Source of the DNA: Apostichopus japonicus
Taxonomy: Eukaryota > Echinodermata > Holothuroidea > Aspidochirotida > Stichopodidae
Assembly (NCBI RefSeq): GCF_037975245.1
Contig: NC_092565.1
Coordinates: forward strand, 13,547,499-13,611,498
DNA: 64,000 nucleotides
Direction of reading: 5' to 3'
Part shown: in pieces, positions 14,301-27,150 of the stretch
Position numbering within the stretch: the first letter of the stretch is position 1
Layout of the letters: each line of letters starts with the position of its first letter
Program-made: the position numbers and the translations under genes
Notes under the pieces: model-generated
The model's database searches: none
What the model was told of the DNA's origin: nothing
What the model saw: the letters and a program-made list of their open reading frames with translations, nothing else

Positions 14301-14885
14301 TCCCCATGTAGGCACGAGCTGTAAAAGATCGGCAAAAGACGTGCGTCACCGGGGTTCGAACCACCGATGCAAAAGAGAGTCTCGCTCATCAGCTCGTACA
14401 GTGCGCCAAGCCATCGCGCCACTGTCTGGACTGAGATATTAGGCCGATTAACTAATACTTACAGCTCCCCATGTAGGCACGAGCTGTAAAAGATCGGCAA
14501 AAGACGTGCGTCACCGGGGTTCGAACCACCGATGCAAAAGAGAGTCTCGCTCATCAGCTCGTACAGTGCGCCAAGCCATCGCGCCACTGTATGGACTGAG
14601 ATATTAGGCCGATTAACTAATACTTACAGCTCCCCATGTAGGCACGAGCTGTAAAAGATAGGCAAAAGACGTGCGTCACCGGGGTTCGAACCACCGATGC
14701 AAAAGAGAGTCTCGCTCATCAGCACGTACAGTGCGCCAGGCCATCGCGCCACTGTCTGGACTGAGATATTAGGCCGATTAACTAATACTTACAGCTGCCC
14801 ATGTAGGCACGAGCTGTAAAAGATCGGCAAAAGACGAGCGTCACCGGGGTTCGAACCACCGATGCAAAAGAGAGTCTCGCTCATC
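7445..14885. repeat. Tandem duplication of a 3.6-3.8 kb satellite block
   Basis: About 7,445-11,260 is repeated as about 11,260-14,885. Shared rare marks are GCTGGCAC (7,470/11,261), the 4-bp deletion (7,585/11,375), GATTGACTAAT (7,686/11,477), AAAAGATTGTCTC (9,425/13,051) and CAGCTGCCC (11,168/14,794). The offset falls from 3,791 to 3,626 bp part-way, so the second copy lacks one monomer. Confidence 0.65.
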
Positions 14886-17800
14886 AGCTCGCACAGTGCG
14901 CCAAGCCATCGCGCCACTGTATGGACTGAGATATTAGGCCGATTAACTAATACTTACAGCTCCCCATGTAGGCACGAGCTGTAAAAGATCGGCAAAAGAC
15001 GTGCGTCACCGGGGTTCGAACCACCGATGCAAAAGAGAGTCTCGCTCATCAGCTCGTACAGTGCGCCAAGCCATCGCGCCACTGTCTGGACTGAGATATT
15101 AGGCCGATTAACTAATACTTACAGCTCCCCATGTAGGCACGAGCTGTAAAAGATCGGCAAAAGACGTGCGTCACCGGGGTTCGAACCACCGATGCAAAAG
15201 AGAGTCTCGCTCATCAGCTCGTACAGTGCGCCAAGCCATCGCGCCACTGTATGGACTGAGATATTAGGCCGATTAACTAATACTTACAGCTCCCCATGTA
15301 AGCACGAGCTGTAAAAGATAGGCAAAAGACGTGCGTCACCGGGGTTCGAACCACCGATGCAAAAGAGAGTCTCGCTCATCAGCACGTACAGTGCGCCAGG
15401 CCATCGCGCCACTGTATGGACTGAGATATTAGTACGATTAACTAATACTTACAGCTCCCCATGTAGGCACGAGCTGTAAAAGATCGGCAAAAGACGTGCG
15501 TCACCGGGGTTCGAACCACCGATGCAAAAGAGAGTCTCGCTCATCAGCCCGTACAGTGCGCCAAGCCATCGCGCCACTGTATGGACTGAGATATTAGGCC
15601 GATTAACTAATACTTACAGCTCCCCATGTAGGCACGAGCTCTAAAAGATCGGCAAAAGACGTGCGTCACCGGGGTTCGAACCACCGATGCAAAAGAGAGT
15701 CTCGCTCATCAGCCCGGACAGTGCGCCAAGCCATCGCGCCACTGTATGGACTGAGATATTAGGCCGATTAACTAATACTTACAGCTCCCCATGTAGGCAC
15801 GAGCTGTAAAAGATCGGCAAAAGACGTGCGTCACCGTGGTTCGAACCACCGATGCAAAAGAGAGTCTCGCTCATCAGCTCGCACAGTGCGCCAAGCCATC
15901 GCGCCACTGTATGGACTGAGATATTAGGCCGATTAACTAATACTTACAGCTCCCCATGTAGGCACGAGCTGTAAAAGATCGGCAAAAGACGTGCGTCACC
16001 GGGGTTCGAACCACCGATGCAAAAGAGAGTCTCGCTCATGAGCTCGTACAGTGCGACAAGCCATCGCGCCACTGTCTGGACTGAGATATTAGGCCGATTA
16101 ACTAATACTTACAGCTCCCCATGTAGGCACGAGCTGTAAAAGATCGGGAAAAGACGTGCGTCACCGGGGTTCGAACCACCGATGCAAAAGAGAGTCTCGC
16201 TCATCAGCTCGTACAGTGCGACAAGCCATCGCGCCACTGTCTGGACTGAGATATTAGGCCGATTAACTAATACTTACAGCTCTCCATGTAGGCACGAGCT
16301 GTAAAAGATCGGCAAAAGACGTGCGTCACCGGGGTTCGAACCACCGATGCAAAAGAGAGTCTCGCTCATCAGCACGTACAGTGCGCCAGGCCATCGCGCC
16401 ACTGTCTGGACTGAGATATTAGGCCGATTAACTAATACTTACAGCTCCCCATGTAGGCACGAGCTGTAAAAGATCGGCAAAAGACGAGCGTCACCGGGGT
16501 TCGAACCACCGATGCAAAAGAGAGTCTCGCTCATCAGCTCGCACAGTGCGCCAAGCCATCGCGCCACTGTATGGACTGAGATATTAGGCCGATTAACTAA
16601 TACTTACAGCTCCCCATGTAGGCACGAGCTGTAAAAGATCGGCAAAAGACGTGCGTCACCGGGGTTCGAACCACCGATGCAAAAGAGAGTCTCGCTCATC
16701 AGCTCGCACAGTGCGCCAAGCCATCGCGCCACTGTATGGACTGAGATATTAGGCCGATTAACTAATACTTACAGCTCCCCATGTAGGCACGAGCTGTAAA
16801 AGATCGGCAAAAGACGTGCGTCACCGGGGTTCGAACCACCGATGCAAAAGAGAGTCTCGCTCATCAGCTCGTACAGTGCGCCAAGCCATCGCGCCACTGT
16901 CTGGACTGAGATATTAGGCCGATTAACTAATACTTACAGCTCCCCATGTAGGCACGAGCTGTAAAAGATCGGCAAAAGACGTGCGTCACCGGGGTTCGAA
17001 CCACCGATGCAAAAGAGAGTCTCGCTCATCAGCTCGTACAGTGCGCCAAGCCATCGCGCCACTGTATGGACTGAGATATTAGGCCGATTAACTAATACTT
17101 ACAGCTCCCCATGTAGGCACGAGCTGTAAAAGATAGGCAAAAGACGTGCGTCACCGGGGTTCGAACCACCGATGCAAAAGAGAGTCTCGCTCATCAGCAC
17201 GTACAGTGCGCCAGGCCATCGCGCCACTGTATGGACTGAGATATTAGTACGATTAACTAATACTTACAGCTCCCCATGTAGGCACGAGCTGTAAAAGATC
17301 GGCAAAAGACGTGCGTCACCGGGGTTCGAACCACCGATGCAAAAGAGAGTCTCGCTCATCAGCACGTACAGTGCGCCAAGCCATCGCGCCACTGTCTGGA
17401 CTGAGATATTAGGCCGATTAACTAATACTTACAGCTCCCCATGTAGGCACGAGCTGTAAAAGATCGGCAAAAGACGTGCGTCACCGGGGTTCGAACCACC
17501 GATGCAAAAGAGAGTCTCGCTCATCAGCCCGTACAGTGCGCCAAGCCATCGCGCCACTGTATGGACTGAGATATTAGGCCGATTAACTAATACTTACAGC
17601 TCCCCATGTAGGCACGAGCTCTAAAAGATCGGCAAAAGACGTGCGTCACCGGGGTTCGAACCACCGATGCAAAAGAGAGTCTCGCTCATCAGCCCGGACA
17701 GTGCGCCAAGCCATCGCGCCACTGTATGGACTGAGATATTAGGCCGATTAACTAATACTTACAGCTCCCCATGTAGGCACGAGCTGTAAAAGATCGGCAA

Positions 17801-20800
17801 AAGACGTGCGTCACCGGGGTTCGAACCACCGATGCAAAAGAGAGTCTCGCTCATCAGCCCGGACAGTGCGCCAAGCCATCGCGCCACTGTATGGACTGAG
17901 ATATTAGGCCGATTAACTAATACTTACAGCTCCCCATGTAGGCACGAGCTGTAAAAGATCGGCAAAAGACGTGCGTCACCGTGGTTCGAACCACCGATGC
18001 AAAAGAGAGTCTCGCTCATCAGCTCGCACAGTGCGCCAAGCCATCGCGCCACTGTATGGACTGAGATATTAGGCCGATTAACTAATACTTACAGCTCCCC
18101 ATGTAGGCACGAGCTGTAAAAGATCGGGAAAAGACGTGCGTCACCGGGGTTCGAACCACCGATGCAAAAGAGAGTCTCGCTCATCAGCTCGTACAGTGCG
18201 ACAAGCCATCGCGCCACTGTCTGGACTGAGATATTAGGCCGATTAACTAATACTTACAGCTCCCCATGTAGGCACGAGCTGTAAAAGATCGGGAAAAGAC
18301 GTGCGTCACCGGGGTTCGAACCACCGATGCAAAAGAGAGTCTCGCTCATCAGCTCGTACAGTGCGACAAGCCATCGCGCCACTGTCTGGACTGAGATATT
18401 AGGCCGATTAACTAATACTTACAGCTCCCCATGTAGGCACGAGCTGTAAAAGATCGGCAAAAGACGTGCGTCACCGGGGTTCGAACCACCGATGCAAAAG
18501 AGAGTCTCGCTCATCAGCCCGGACAGTGCGCCAAGCCATCGCGCCACTGTATGGACTGAGATATTAGGCCGATTAACTAATACTTACAGCTCCCCATGTA
18601 GGCACGAGCTGTAAAAGATAGGCAAAAGACGTGCGTCACCGGGGTTCGAACCACCGATGCAAAAGAGAGTCTCGCTCATCAGCACGTACAGTGCGCCAGG
18701 CCATCGCGCCACTGTATGGACTGAGATATTAGGCCGATTAACTAATACTTACAGCTCCCCATGTAGGCACGAGCTGTAAAAGATAGGCCAAAGACGTGCG
18801 TCACCGGGGTTCGAACCACCGATGCAAAAGAGAATCTCGCTCATCAGCACGTACAGTGCGCCAAGCCATCGCGCCGCTGTCTGGACTGAGATATTAGGCC
18901 GATTAACTAATACTTACAGCTCCCCATGTAGGCACGAGCTGTAAAAGATCGGCAAAAGACGTGCGTCACCGGGGTTCGAACCACCGATGCAAAAGAGAGT
19001 CTCGCTCATCAGCTCGCACAGTGCGCCAAGCCATCGCGCCACTGTATGGACTGAGATATTAGGCCGATTAACTAATACTTACAGCTCCCCATGTAGGCAC
19101 GAGCTGTAAAAGATCGGCAAAAGACGTGCGTCACCGGGGTTCGAACCACCGATGCAAAAGAGAGTCTCGCTCATCAGCTCGCACAGTGCGCCAAGCCATC
19201 GCGCCACTGTATGGACTGAGATATTAGGCCGATTAACTAATACTTACAGCTCCCCATGTAGGCACGAGCTGTAAAAGATCGGCAAAAGACGTGCGTCACC
19301 GGGGTTCGAACCACCGATGCAAAAGAGAGTCTCGCTCATCAGCTCGTACAGTGCGCCAAGCCATCGCGCCACTGTCTGGACTGAGATATTAGGCCGATTA
19401 ACTAATACTTACAGCTCCCCATGTAGGCACGAGCTGTAAAAGATCGGCAAAAGACGTGCGTCACCGGGGTTCGAACCACCGATGCAAAAGAGAGTCTCGC
19501 TCATCAGCTCGTACAGTGCGACAAGCCATCGCGCCACTGTCTGGACTGAGATATTAGGCCGATTAACTAATACTTACAGCTCTCCATGTCGGCACGAGCT
19601 GTAAAAGATCGGCAAAAGACGTGCGTCACCGGGGTTCGAACCACCGATGCAAAAGAGAGTCTCGCTCATCAGCCCGGACAGTGCGCCAAGCCATCGCGCC
19701 ACTGTATGGACTGAGATATTAGGCCGATTAACTAATACTTACAGCTCCCCTTTTAGGCACGAGCTGTAAAAGATCGGCAAAAGAAGTGCGTCACCGGGGT
19801 TCGAACCACCGATGCAAAAGAGAGTCTCGCTCATCAGCTCGTACAGTGCGCCAAGCCATCGCGCCACTGTATGGACTGAGATATTAGGCCGATTAACTAA
19901 TACTTACAGCTCCCCATGTAGGCACGAGCTGTAAAAGATCGGCAAAAGACGTGCGTCACCGGGGTTCGAACCACCGATGCAAAAGAGAGTCTCGCTCATC
20001 AGCCCGTACAGTGCGCCAAGCCATCGCGCCACTGTCTGGACTGAGATATTAGGCCGATTAACTAATACTTACAGCTCCCCATGTAGGCACGAGCTGTAAA
20101 AGATCGGCAAAAGACGAGCGTCACCGGGGTTCGAACCACCGATGCAAAAGAGAGTCTCGCTCATCAGCTCGCACAGTGCGCCAAGCCATCGCGCCACTGT
20201 ATGGACTGAGATATTAGGCCGATTAACTAATACTTACAGCTCCCCATGTAGGCACGAGCTGTAAAAGATCGGCAAAAGACGTGCGTCACCGGGGTTCGAA
20301 CCACCGATGCAAAAGAGAGTCTCGCTCATCAGCTCGTACAGTGCGCCAAGCCATCGCGCCACTGTCTGGACTGAGATATTAGGCCGATTAACTAATACTT
20401 ACAGCTCCCCATGTAGGCACGAGCTGTAAAAGATCGGCAAAAGACGTGCGTCACCGGGGTTCGAACCACCGATGCAAAAGAGAGTCTCGCTCATCAGCTC
20501 GTACAGTGCGCCAAGCCATCGCGCCACTGTATGGACTGAGATATTAGGCCGATTAACTAATACTTACAGCTCCCCATGTAAGCACGAGCTGTAAAAGATA
20601 GGCAAAAGACGTGCGTCACCGGGGTTCGAACCACCGATGCAAAAGAGAGTCTCGCTCATCAGCACGTACAGTGCGCCAGGCCATCGCGCCACTGTATGGA
20701 CTGAGATATTAGTACGATTAACTAATACTTACAGCTCCCCATGTAGGCACGAGCTGTAAAAGATCGGCAAAAGACGTGCGTCACCGGGGTTCGAACCACC

Positions 20801-23800
20801 GATGCAAAAGAGAGTCTCGCTCATCAGCCCGTACAGTGCGCCAAGCCATCGCGCCACTGTATGGACTGAGATATTAGGCCGATTAACTAATACTTACAGC
20901 TCCCCATGTAGGCACGAGCTCTAAAAGATCGGCAAAAGACGTGCGTCACCGGGGTTCGAACCACCGATGCAAAAGAGAGTCTCGCTCATCAGCCCGGACA
21001 GTGCGCCAAGCCATCGCGCCACTGTATGGACTGAGATATTAGGCCGATTAACTAATACTTACAGCTCCCCATGTAGGCACGAGCTGTAAAAGATCGGCAA
21101 AAGACGTGCGTCACCGTGGTTCGAACCACCGATGCAAAAGAGAGTCTCGCTCATCAGCTCGCACAGTGCGCCAAGCCATCGCGCCACTGTATGGACTGAG
21201 ATATTAGGCCGATTAACTAATACTTACAGCTCCCCATGTAGGCACGAGCTGTAAAAGATCGGCAAAAGACGTGCGTCACCGGGGTTCGAACCACCGATGC
21301 AAAAGAGAGTCTCGCTCATGAGCTCGTACAGTGCGACAAGCCATCGCGCCACTGTCTGGACTGAGATATTAGGCCGATTAACTAATACTTACAGCTCCCC
21401 ATGTAGGCACGAGCTGTAAAAGATCGGGAAAAGACGTGCGTCACCGGGGTTCGAACCACCGATGCAAAAGAGAGTCTCGCTCATCAGCTCGTACAGTGCG
21501 ACAAGCCATCGCGCCACTGTCTGGACTGAGATATTAGGCCGATTAACTAATACTTACAGCTCTCCATGTAGGCACGAGCTGTAAAAGATCGGCAAAAGAC
21601 GTGCGTCACCGGGGTTCGAACCACCGATGCAAAAGAGAGTCTCGCTCATCAGCACGTACAGTGCGCCAGGCCATCGCGCCACTGTCTGGACTGAGATATT
21701 AGGCCGATTAACTAATACTTACAGCTCCCCATGTAGGCACGAGCTGTAAAAGATCGGCAAAAGACGAGCGTCACCGGGGTTCGAACCACCGATGCAAAAG
21801 AGAGTCTCGCTCATCAGCTCGCACAGTGCGCCAAGCCATCGCGCCACTGTATGGACTGAGATATTAGGCCGATTAACTAATACTTACAGCTCCCCATGTA
21901 GGCACGAGCTGTAAAAGATCGGCAAAAGACGTGCGTCACCGGGGTTCGAACCACCGATGCAAAAGAGAGTCTCGCTCATCAGCTCGCACAGTGCGCCAAG
22001 CCATCGCGCCACTGTATGGACTGAGATATTAGGCCGATTAACTAATACTTACAGCTCCCCATGTAGGCACGAGCTGTAAAAGATCGGCAAAAGACGTGCG
22101 TCACCGGGGTTCGAACCACCGATGCAAAAGAGAGTCTCGCTCATCAGCTCGTACAGTGCGCCAAGCCATCGCGCCACTGTCTGGACTGAGATATTAGGCC
22201 GATTAACTAATACTTACAGCTCCCCATGTAGGCACGAGCTGTAAAAGATCGGCAAAAGACGTGCGTCACCGGGGTTCGAACCACCGATGCAAAAGAGAGT
22301 CTCGCTCATCAGCTCGTACAGTGCGCCAAGCCATCGCGCCACTGTATGGACTGAGATATTAGGCCGATTAACTAATACTTACAGCTCCCCATGTAGGCAC
22401 GAGCTGTAAAAGATAGGCAAAAGACGTGCGTCACCGGGGTTCGAACCACCGATGCAAAAGAGAGTCTCGCTCATCAGCACGTACAGTGCGCCAGGCCATC
22501 GCGCCACTGTATGGACTGAGATATTAGTACGATTAACTAATACTTACAGCTCCCCATGTAGGCACGAGCTGTAAAAGATCGGCAAAAGACGTGCGTCACC
22601 GGGGTTCGAACCACCGATGCAAAAGAGAGTCTCGCTCATCAGCACGTACAGTGCGCCAAGCCATCGCGCCACTGTCTGGACTGAGATATTAGGCCGATTA
22701 ACTAATACTTACAGCTCCCCATGTAGGCACGAGCTGTAAAAGATCGGCAAAAGACGTGCGTCACCGGGGTTCGAACCACCGATGCAAAAGAGAGTCTCGC
22801 TCATCAGCCCGTACAGTGCGCCAAGCCATCGCGCCACTGTATGGACTGAGATATTAGGCCGATTAACTAATACTTACAGCTCCCCATGTAGGCACGAGCT
22901 CTAAAAGATCGGCAAAAGACGTGCGTCACCGGGGTTCGAACCACCGATGCAAAAGAGAGTCTCGCTCATCAGCCCGGACAGTGCGCCAAGCCATCGCGCC
23001 ACTGTATGGACTGAGATATTAGGCCGATTAACTAATACTTACAGCTCCCCATGTAGGCACGAGCTGTAAAAGATCGGCAAAAGACGTGCGTCACCGGGGT
23101 TCGAACCACCGATGCAAAAGAGAGTCTCGCTCATCAGCCCGGACAGTGCGCCAAGCCATCGCGCCACTGTATGGACTGAGATATTAGGCCGATTAACTAA
23201 TACTTACAGCTCCCCATGTAGGCACGAGCTGTAAAAGATCGGCAAAAGACGTGCGTCACCGTGGTTCGAACCACCGATGCAAAAGAGAGTCTCGCTCATC
23301 AGCTCGCACAGTGCGCCAAGCCATCGCGCCACTGTATGGACTGAGATATTAGGCCGATTAACTAATACTTACAGCTCCCCATGTAGGCACGAGCTGTAAA
23401 AGATCGGGAAAAGACGTGCGTCACCGGGGTTCGAACCACCGATGCAAAAGAGAGTCTCGCTCATCAGCTCGTACAGTGCGACAAGCCATCGCGCCACTGT
23501 CTGGACTGAGATATTAGGCCGATTAACTAATACTTACAGCTCCCCATGTAGGCACGAGCTGTAAAAGATCGGGAAAAGACGTGCGTCACCGGGGTTCGAA
23601 CCACCGATGCAAAAGAGAGTCTCGCTCATCAGCTCGTACAGTGCGACAAGCCATCGCGCCACTGTCTGGACTGAGATATTAGGCCGATTAACTAATACTT
23701 ACAGCTCCCCATGTAGGCACGAGCTGTAAAAGATCGGCAAAAGACGTGCGTCACCGGGGTTCGAACCACCGATGCAAAAGAGAGTCTCGCTCATCAGCCC

Positions 23801-25354
23801 GGACAGTGCGCCAAGCCATCGCGCCACTGTATGGACTGAGATATTAGGCCGATTAACTAATACTTACAGCTCCCCATGTAGGCACGAGCTGTAAAAGATA
23901 GGCAAAAGACGTGCGTCACCGGGGTTCGAACCACCGATGCAAAAGAGAGTCTCGCTCATCAGCACGTACAGTGCGCCAGGCCATCGCGCCACTGTATGGA
24001 CTGAGATATTAGGCCGATTAACTAATACTTACAGCTCCCCATGTAGGCACGAGCTGTAAAAGATAGGCCAAAGACGTGCGTCACCGGGGTTCGAACCACC
24101 GATGCAAAAGAGAATCTCGCTCATCAGCACGTACAGTGCGCCAAGCCATCGCGCCGCTGTCTGGACTGAGATATTAGGCCGATTAACTAATACTTACAGC
24201 TCCCCATGTAGGCACGAGCTGTAAAAGATCGGCAAAAGACGTGCGTCACCGGGGTTCGAACCACCGATGCAAAAGAGAGTCTCGCTCATCAGCTCGCACA
24301 GTGCGCCAAGCCATCGCGCCACTGTATGGACTGAGATATTAGGCCGATTAACTAATACTTACAGCTCCCCATGTAGGCACGAGCTGTAAAAGATCGGCAA
24401 AAGACGTGCGTCACCGGGGTTCGAACCACCGATGCAAAAGAGAGTCTCGCTCATCAGCTCGCACAGTGCGCCAAGCCATCGCGCCACTGTATGGACTGAG
24501 ATATTAGGCCGATTAACTAATACTTACAGCTCCCCATGTAGGCACGAGCTGTAAAAGATCGGCAAAAGACGTGCGTCACCGGGGTTCGAACCACCGATGC
24601 AAAAGAGAGTCTCGCTCATCAGCTCGTACAGTGCGCCAAGCCATCGCGCCACTGTCTGGACTGAGATATTAGGCCGATTAACTAATACTTACAGCTCCCC
24701 ATGTAGGCACGAGCTGTAAAAGATCGGCAAAAGACGTGCGTCACCGGGGTTCGAACCACCGATGCAAAAGAGAGTCTCGCTCATCAGCTCGTACAGTGCG
24801 ACAAGCCATCGCGCCACTGTCTGGACTGAGATATTAGGCCGATTAACTAATACTTACAGCTCTCCATGTCGGCACGAGCTGTAAAAGATCGGCAAAAGAC
24901 GTGCGTCACCGGGGTTCGAACCACCGATGCAAAAGAGAGTCTCGCTCATCAGCCCGGACAGTGCGCCAAGCCATCGCGCCACTGTATGGACTGAGATATT
25001 AGGCCGATTAACTAATACTTACAGCTCCCCTTTTAGGCACGAGCTGTAAAAGATCGGCAAAAGAAGTGCGTCACCGGGGTTCGAACCACCGATGCAAAAG
25101 AGAGTCTCGCTCATCAGCTCGTACAGTGCGCCAAGCCATCGCGCCACTGTATGGACTGAGATATTAGGCCGATTAACTAATACTTACAGCTCCCCATGTA
25201 GGCACGAGCTGTAAAAGATCGGCAAAAGACGTGCGTCACCGGGGTTCGAACCACCGATGCAAAAGAGAGTCTCGCTCATCAGCCCGTACAGTGCGCCAAG
25301 CCATCGCGCCACTGTCTGGACTGAGATATTAGGCCGATTAACTAATACTTACAG
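14795..25354. repeat. 5,280-bp (32-monomer) tandem duplication within the satellite
   Basis: Copy 1 is about 14,795-20,074 and copy 2 about 20,075-25,354. All rare variants I compared recur at exactly +5,280 bp: CCATGTAAGCACG (15,298), GAGCTCTAAAAG (15,638), CTCATGAGCTCG (16,036), GATCGGGAAAAG (16,142), GATAGGCCAAAG (18,782), AGAATCTCGC (18,831), CCCCTTTTAGG (19,748) and AAGAAGTGCG (19,791). I found no difference between the copies by eye. Copy 1 itself holds an internal 1,980-bp (12-monomer) repeat (15,541 and 17,521). A third partial copy of its tail follows at 25,926. Confidence 0.8.
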
Positions 25355-27150
25355 CTCCCCATGTAGGCACGAGCTGTAAAAGATCGGCAAAAGACGTGCG
25401 TCACCGGGGTTCGAACCACCGATGCAAAAGAGAGTCTCGCTCATCAGCCCGTACAGTGCGCCAAGCCATCGCGCCACTGTCTGGACTGAGATATTAGGCC
25501 GATTAACTAATACTTACAGCTCCCCATGTAGGCACGAGCTGTAAAAGATCGGCAAAAGACGTGCGTCACCGGGGTTCGAACCACCGATGCAAAAGAGAGT
25601 CTCGCTCATCAGCCCGGACAGTGCGCCAAGCCATCGCGCCACTGTCTAGACTGAGATATTAGGCCGATTAACTAATACTTACAGCTCCCCATGTAGGCAC
25701 GAGCTGTAAAAGATCGGCAAAAGACGTGCGTCACCGTGGTTCGAACCACCGATGCAAAAGAGAGTCTCGCACATCAGCTCGCACAGTGCGCCAAGCCATC
25801 GCGCCACTGTATGGACTGAGATATTAGGCCGATTAACTAATACTTACAGCTCCCCATGTAGGCACGAGCTGTAAAAGATCGGCAAAAGACGTGCGTCACC
25901 GGGGTTCGAACCACCGATGCAAAAGAGAATCTCGCTCATCAGCACGTACAGTGCGCCAAGCGATCGCGCCGCTGTCTGGACTGAGATATTAGGCCGATTA
26001 ACTAATACTTACAGCTCCCCATGTAGGCACGAGCTGTAAAAGATCGGCAAAAGACGTGCGTCACCGGGGTTCGAACCACCGATGCAAAAGAGAGTCTCGC
26101 TCATCAGCTCGCACAGTGCGCCAAGCCATCGCGCCACTGTATGGACTGAGATATTAGGCCGATTAACTAATACTTACAGCTCCCCATGTAGGCACGAGCT
26201 GTAAAAGATCGGCAAAAGACGTGCGTCACCGGGGTTCGAACCACCGATGCAAAAGAGAGTCTCGCTCATCAGCTCGCACAGTGCGCCAAGCCATCGCGCC
26301 ACTGTATGGACTGAGATATTAGGCCGATTAACTAATACTTACAGCTCCCCATGTAGGCACGAGCTGTAAAAGATCGGCAAAAGACGTGCGTCACCGGGGT
26401 TCGAACCACCGATGCAAAAGAGAGTCTCGCTCATCAGCTCGTACAGTGCGCCAAGCCATCGCGCCACTGTCTGGACTGAGATATTAGGCCGATTAACTAA
26501 TACTTACAGCTCCCCATGTAGGCACGAGCTGTAAAAGATCGGCAAAAGACGTGCGTCACCGGGGTTCGAACCACCGATGCAAAAGAGAGTCTCGCTCATC
26601 AGCTCGTACAGTGCGACAAGCCATCGCGCCACTGTCTGGACTGAGATATTAGGCCGATTAACTAATACTTACAGCTCTCCATGTCGGCACGAGCTGTAAA
26701 AGATCGGCAAAAGACGTGCGTCACCGGGGTTCGAACCACCGATGCAAAAGAGAGTCTCGCTCATCAGCCCGGACAGTGCGCCAAGCCATCGCGCCACTGT
26801 ATGGACTGAGATATTAGGCCGATTAACTAATACTTACAGCTCCCCTTTTAGGCACGAGCTGTAAAAGATCGGCAAAAGACGTGCGTCACCGGGGTTCGAA
26901 CCACCGATGCAAAAGAGAGTCTCGCTCATCAGCTCGTACAGTGCGCCAAGCCATCGCGCCACTGTATGGACTGAGATATTAGGCCGATTAACTAATACTT
27001 ACAGCTCCCCATGTAGGCACGAGCTGTAAAAGATCGGCAAAAGACGTGCGTCACCGGGGTTCGAACCACCGATACAAAAGAGAGTCTCGCTCATCAGCCC
27101 GTACAGTGCGCCAAGCCATCGCGCCACTGTCTGGACTGAGATATTAGGCC
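24111..27150. repeat. 1,815-bp (11-monomer) partial repeat at the end of the 5.28-kb block
   Basis: The marks AGAATCTCGC with GCCGCTGTC (24,111 and 25,926), CTCTCCATGTCGG (about 24,860 and 26,675) and CCCCTTTTAGG (25,027 and 26,842) recur at +1,815 bp. The later copy has its own changes (GCGATCGCG, AAAAGACGTGCG, GATACAAAAG), so it is older than the 5.28-kb duplication or changed faster. Confidence 0.6.
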
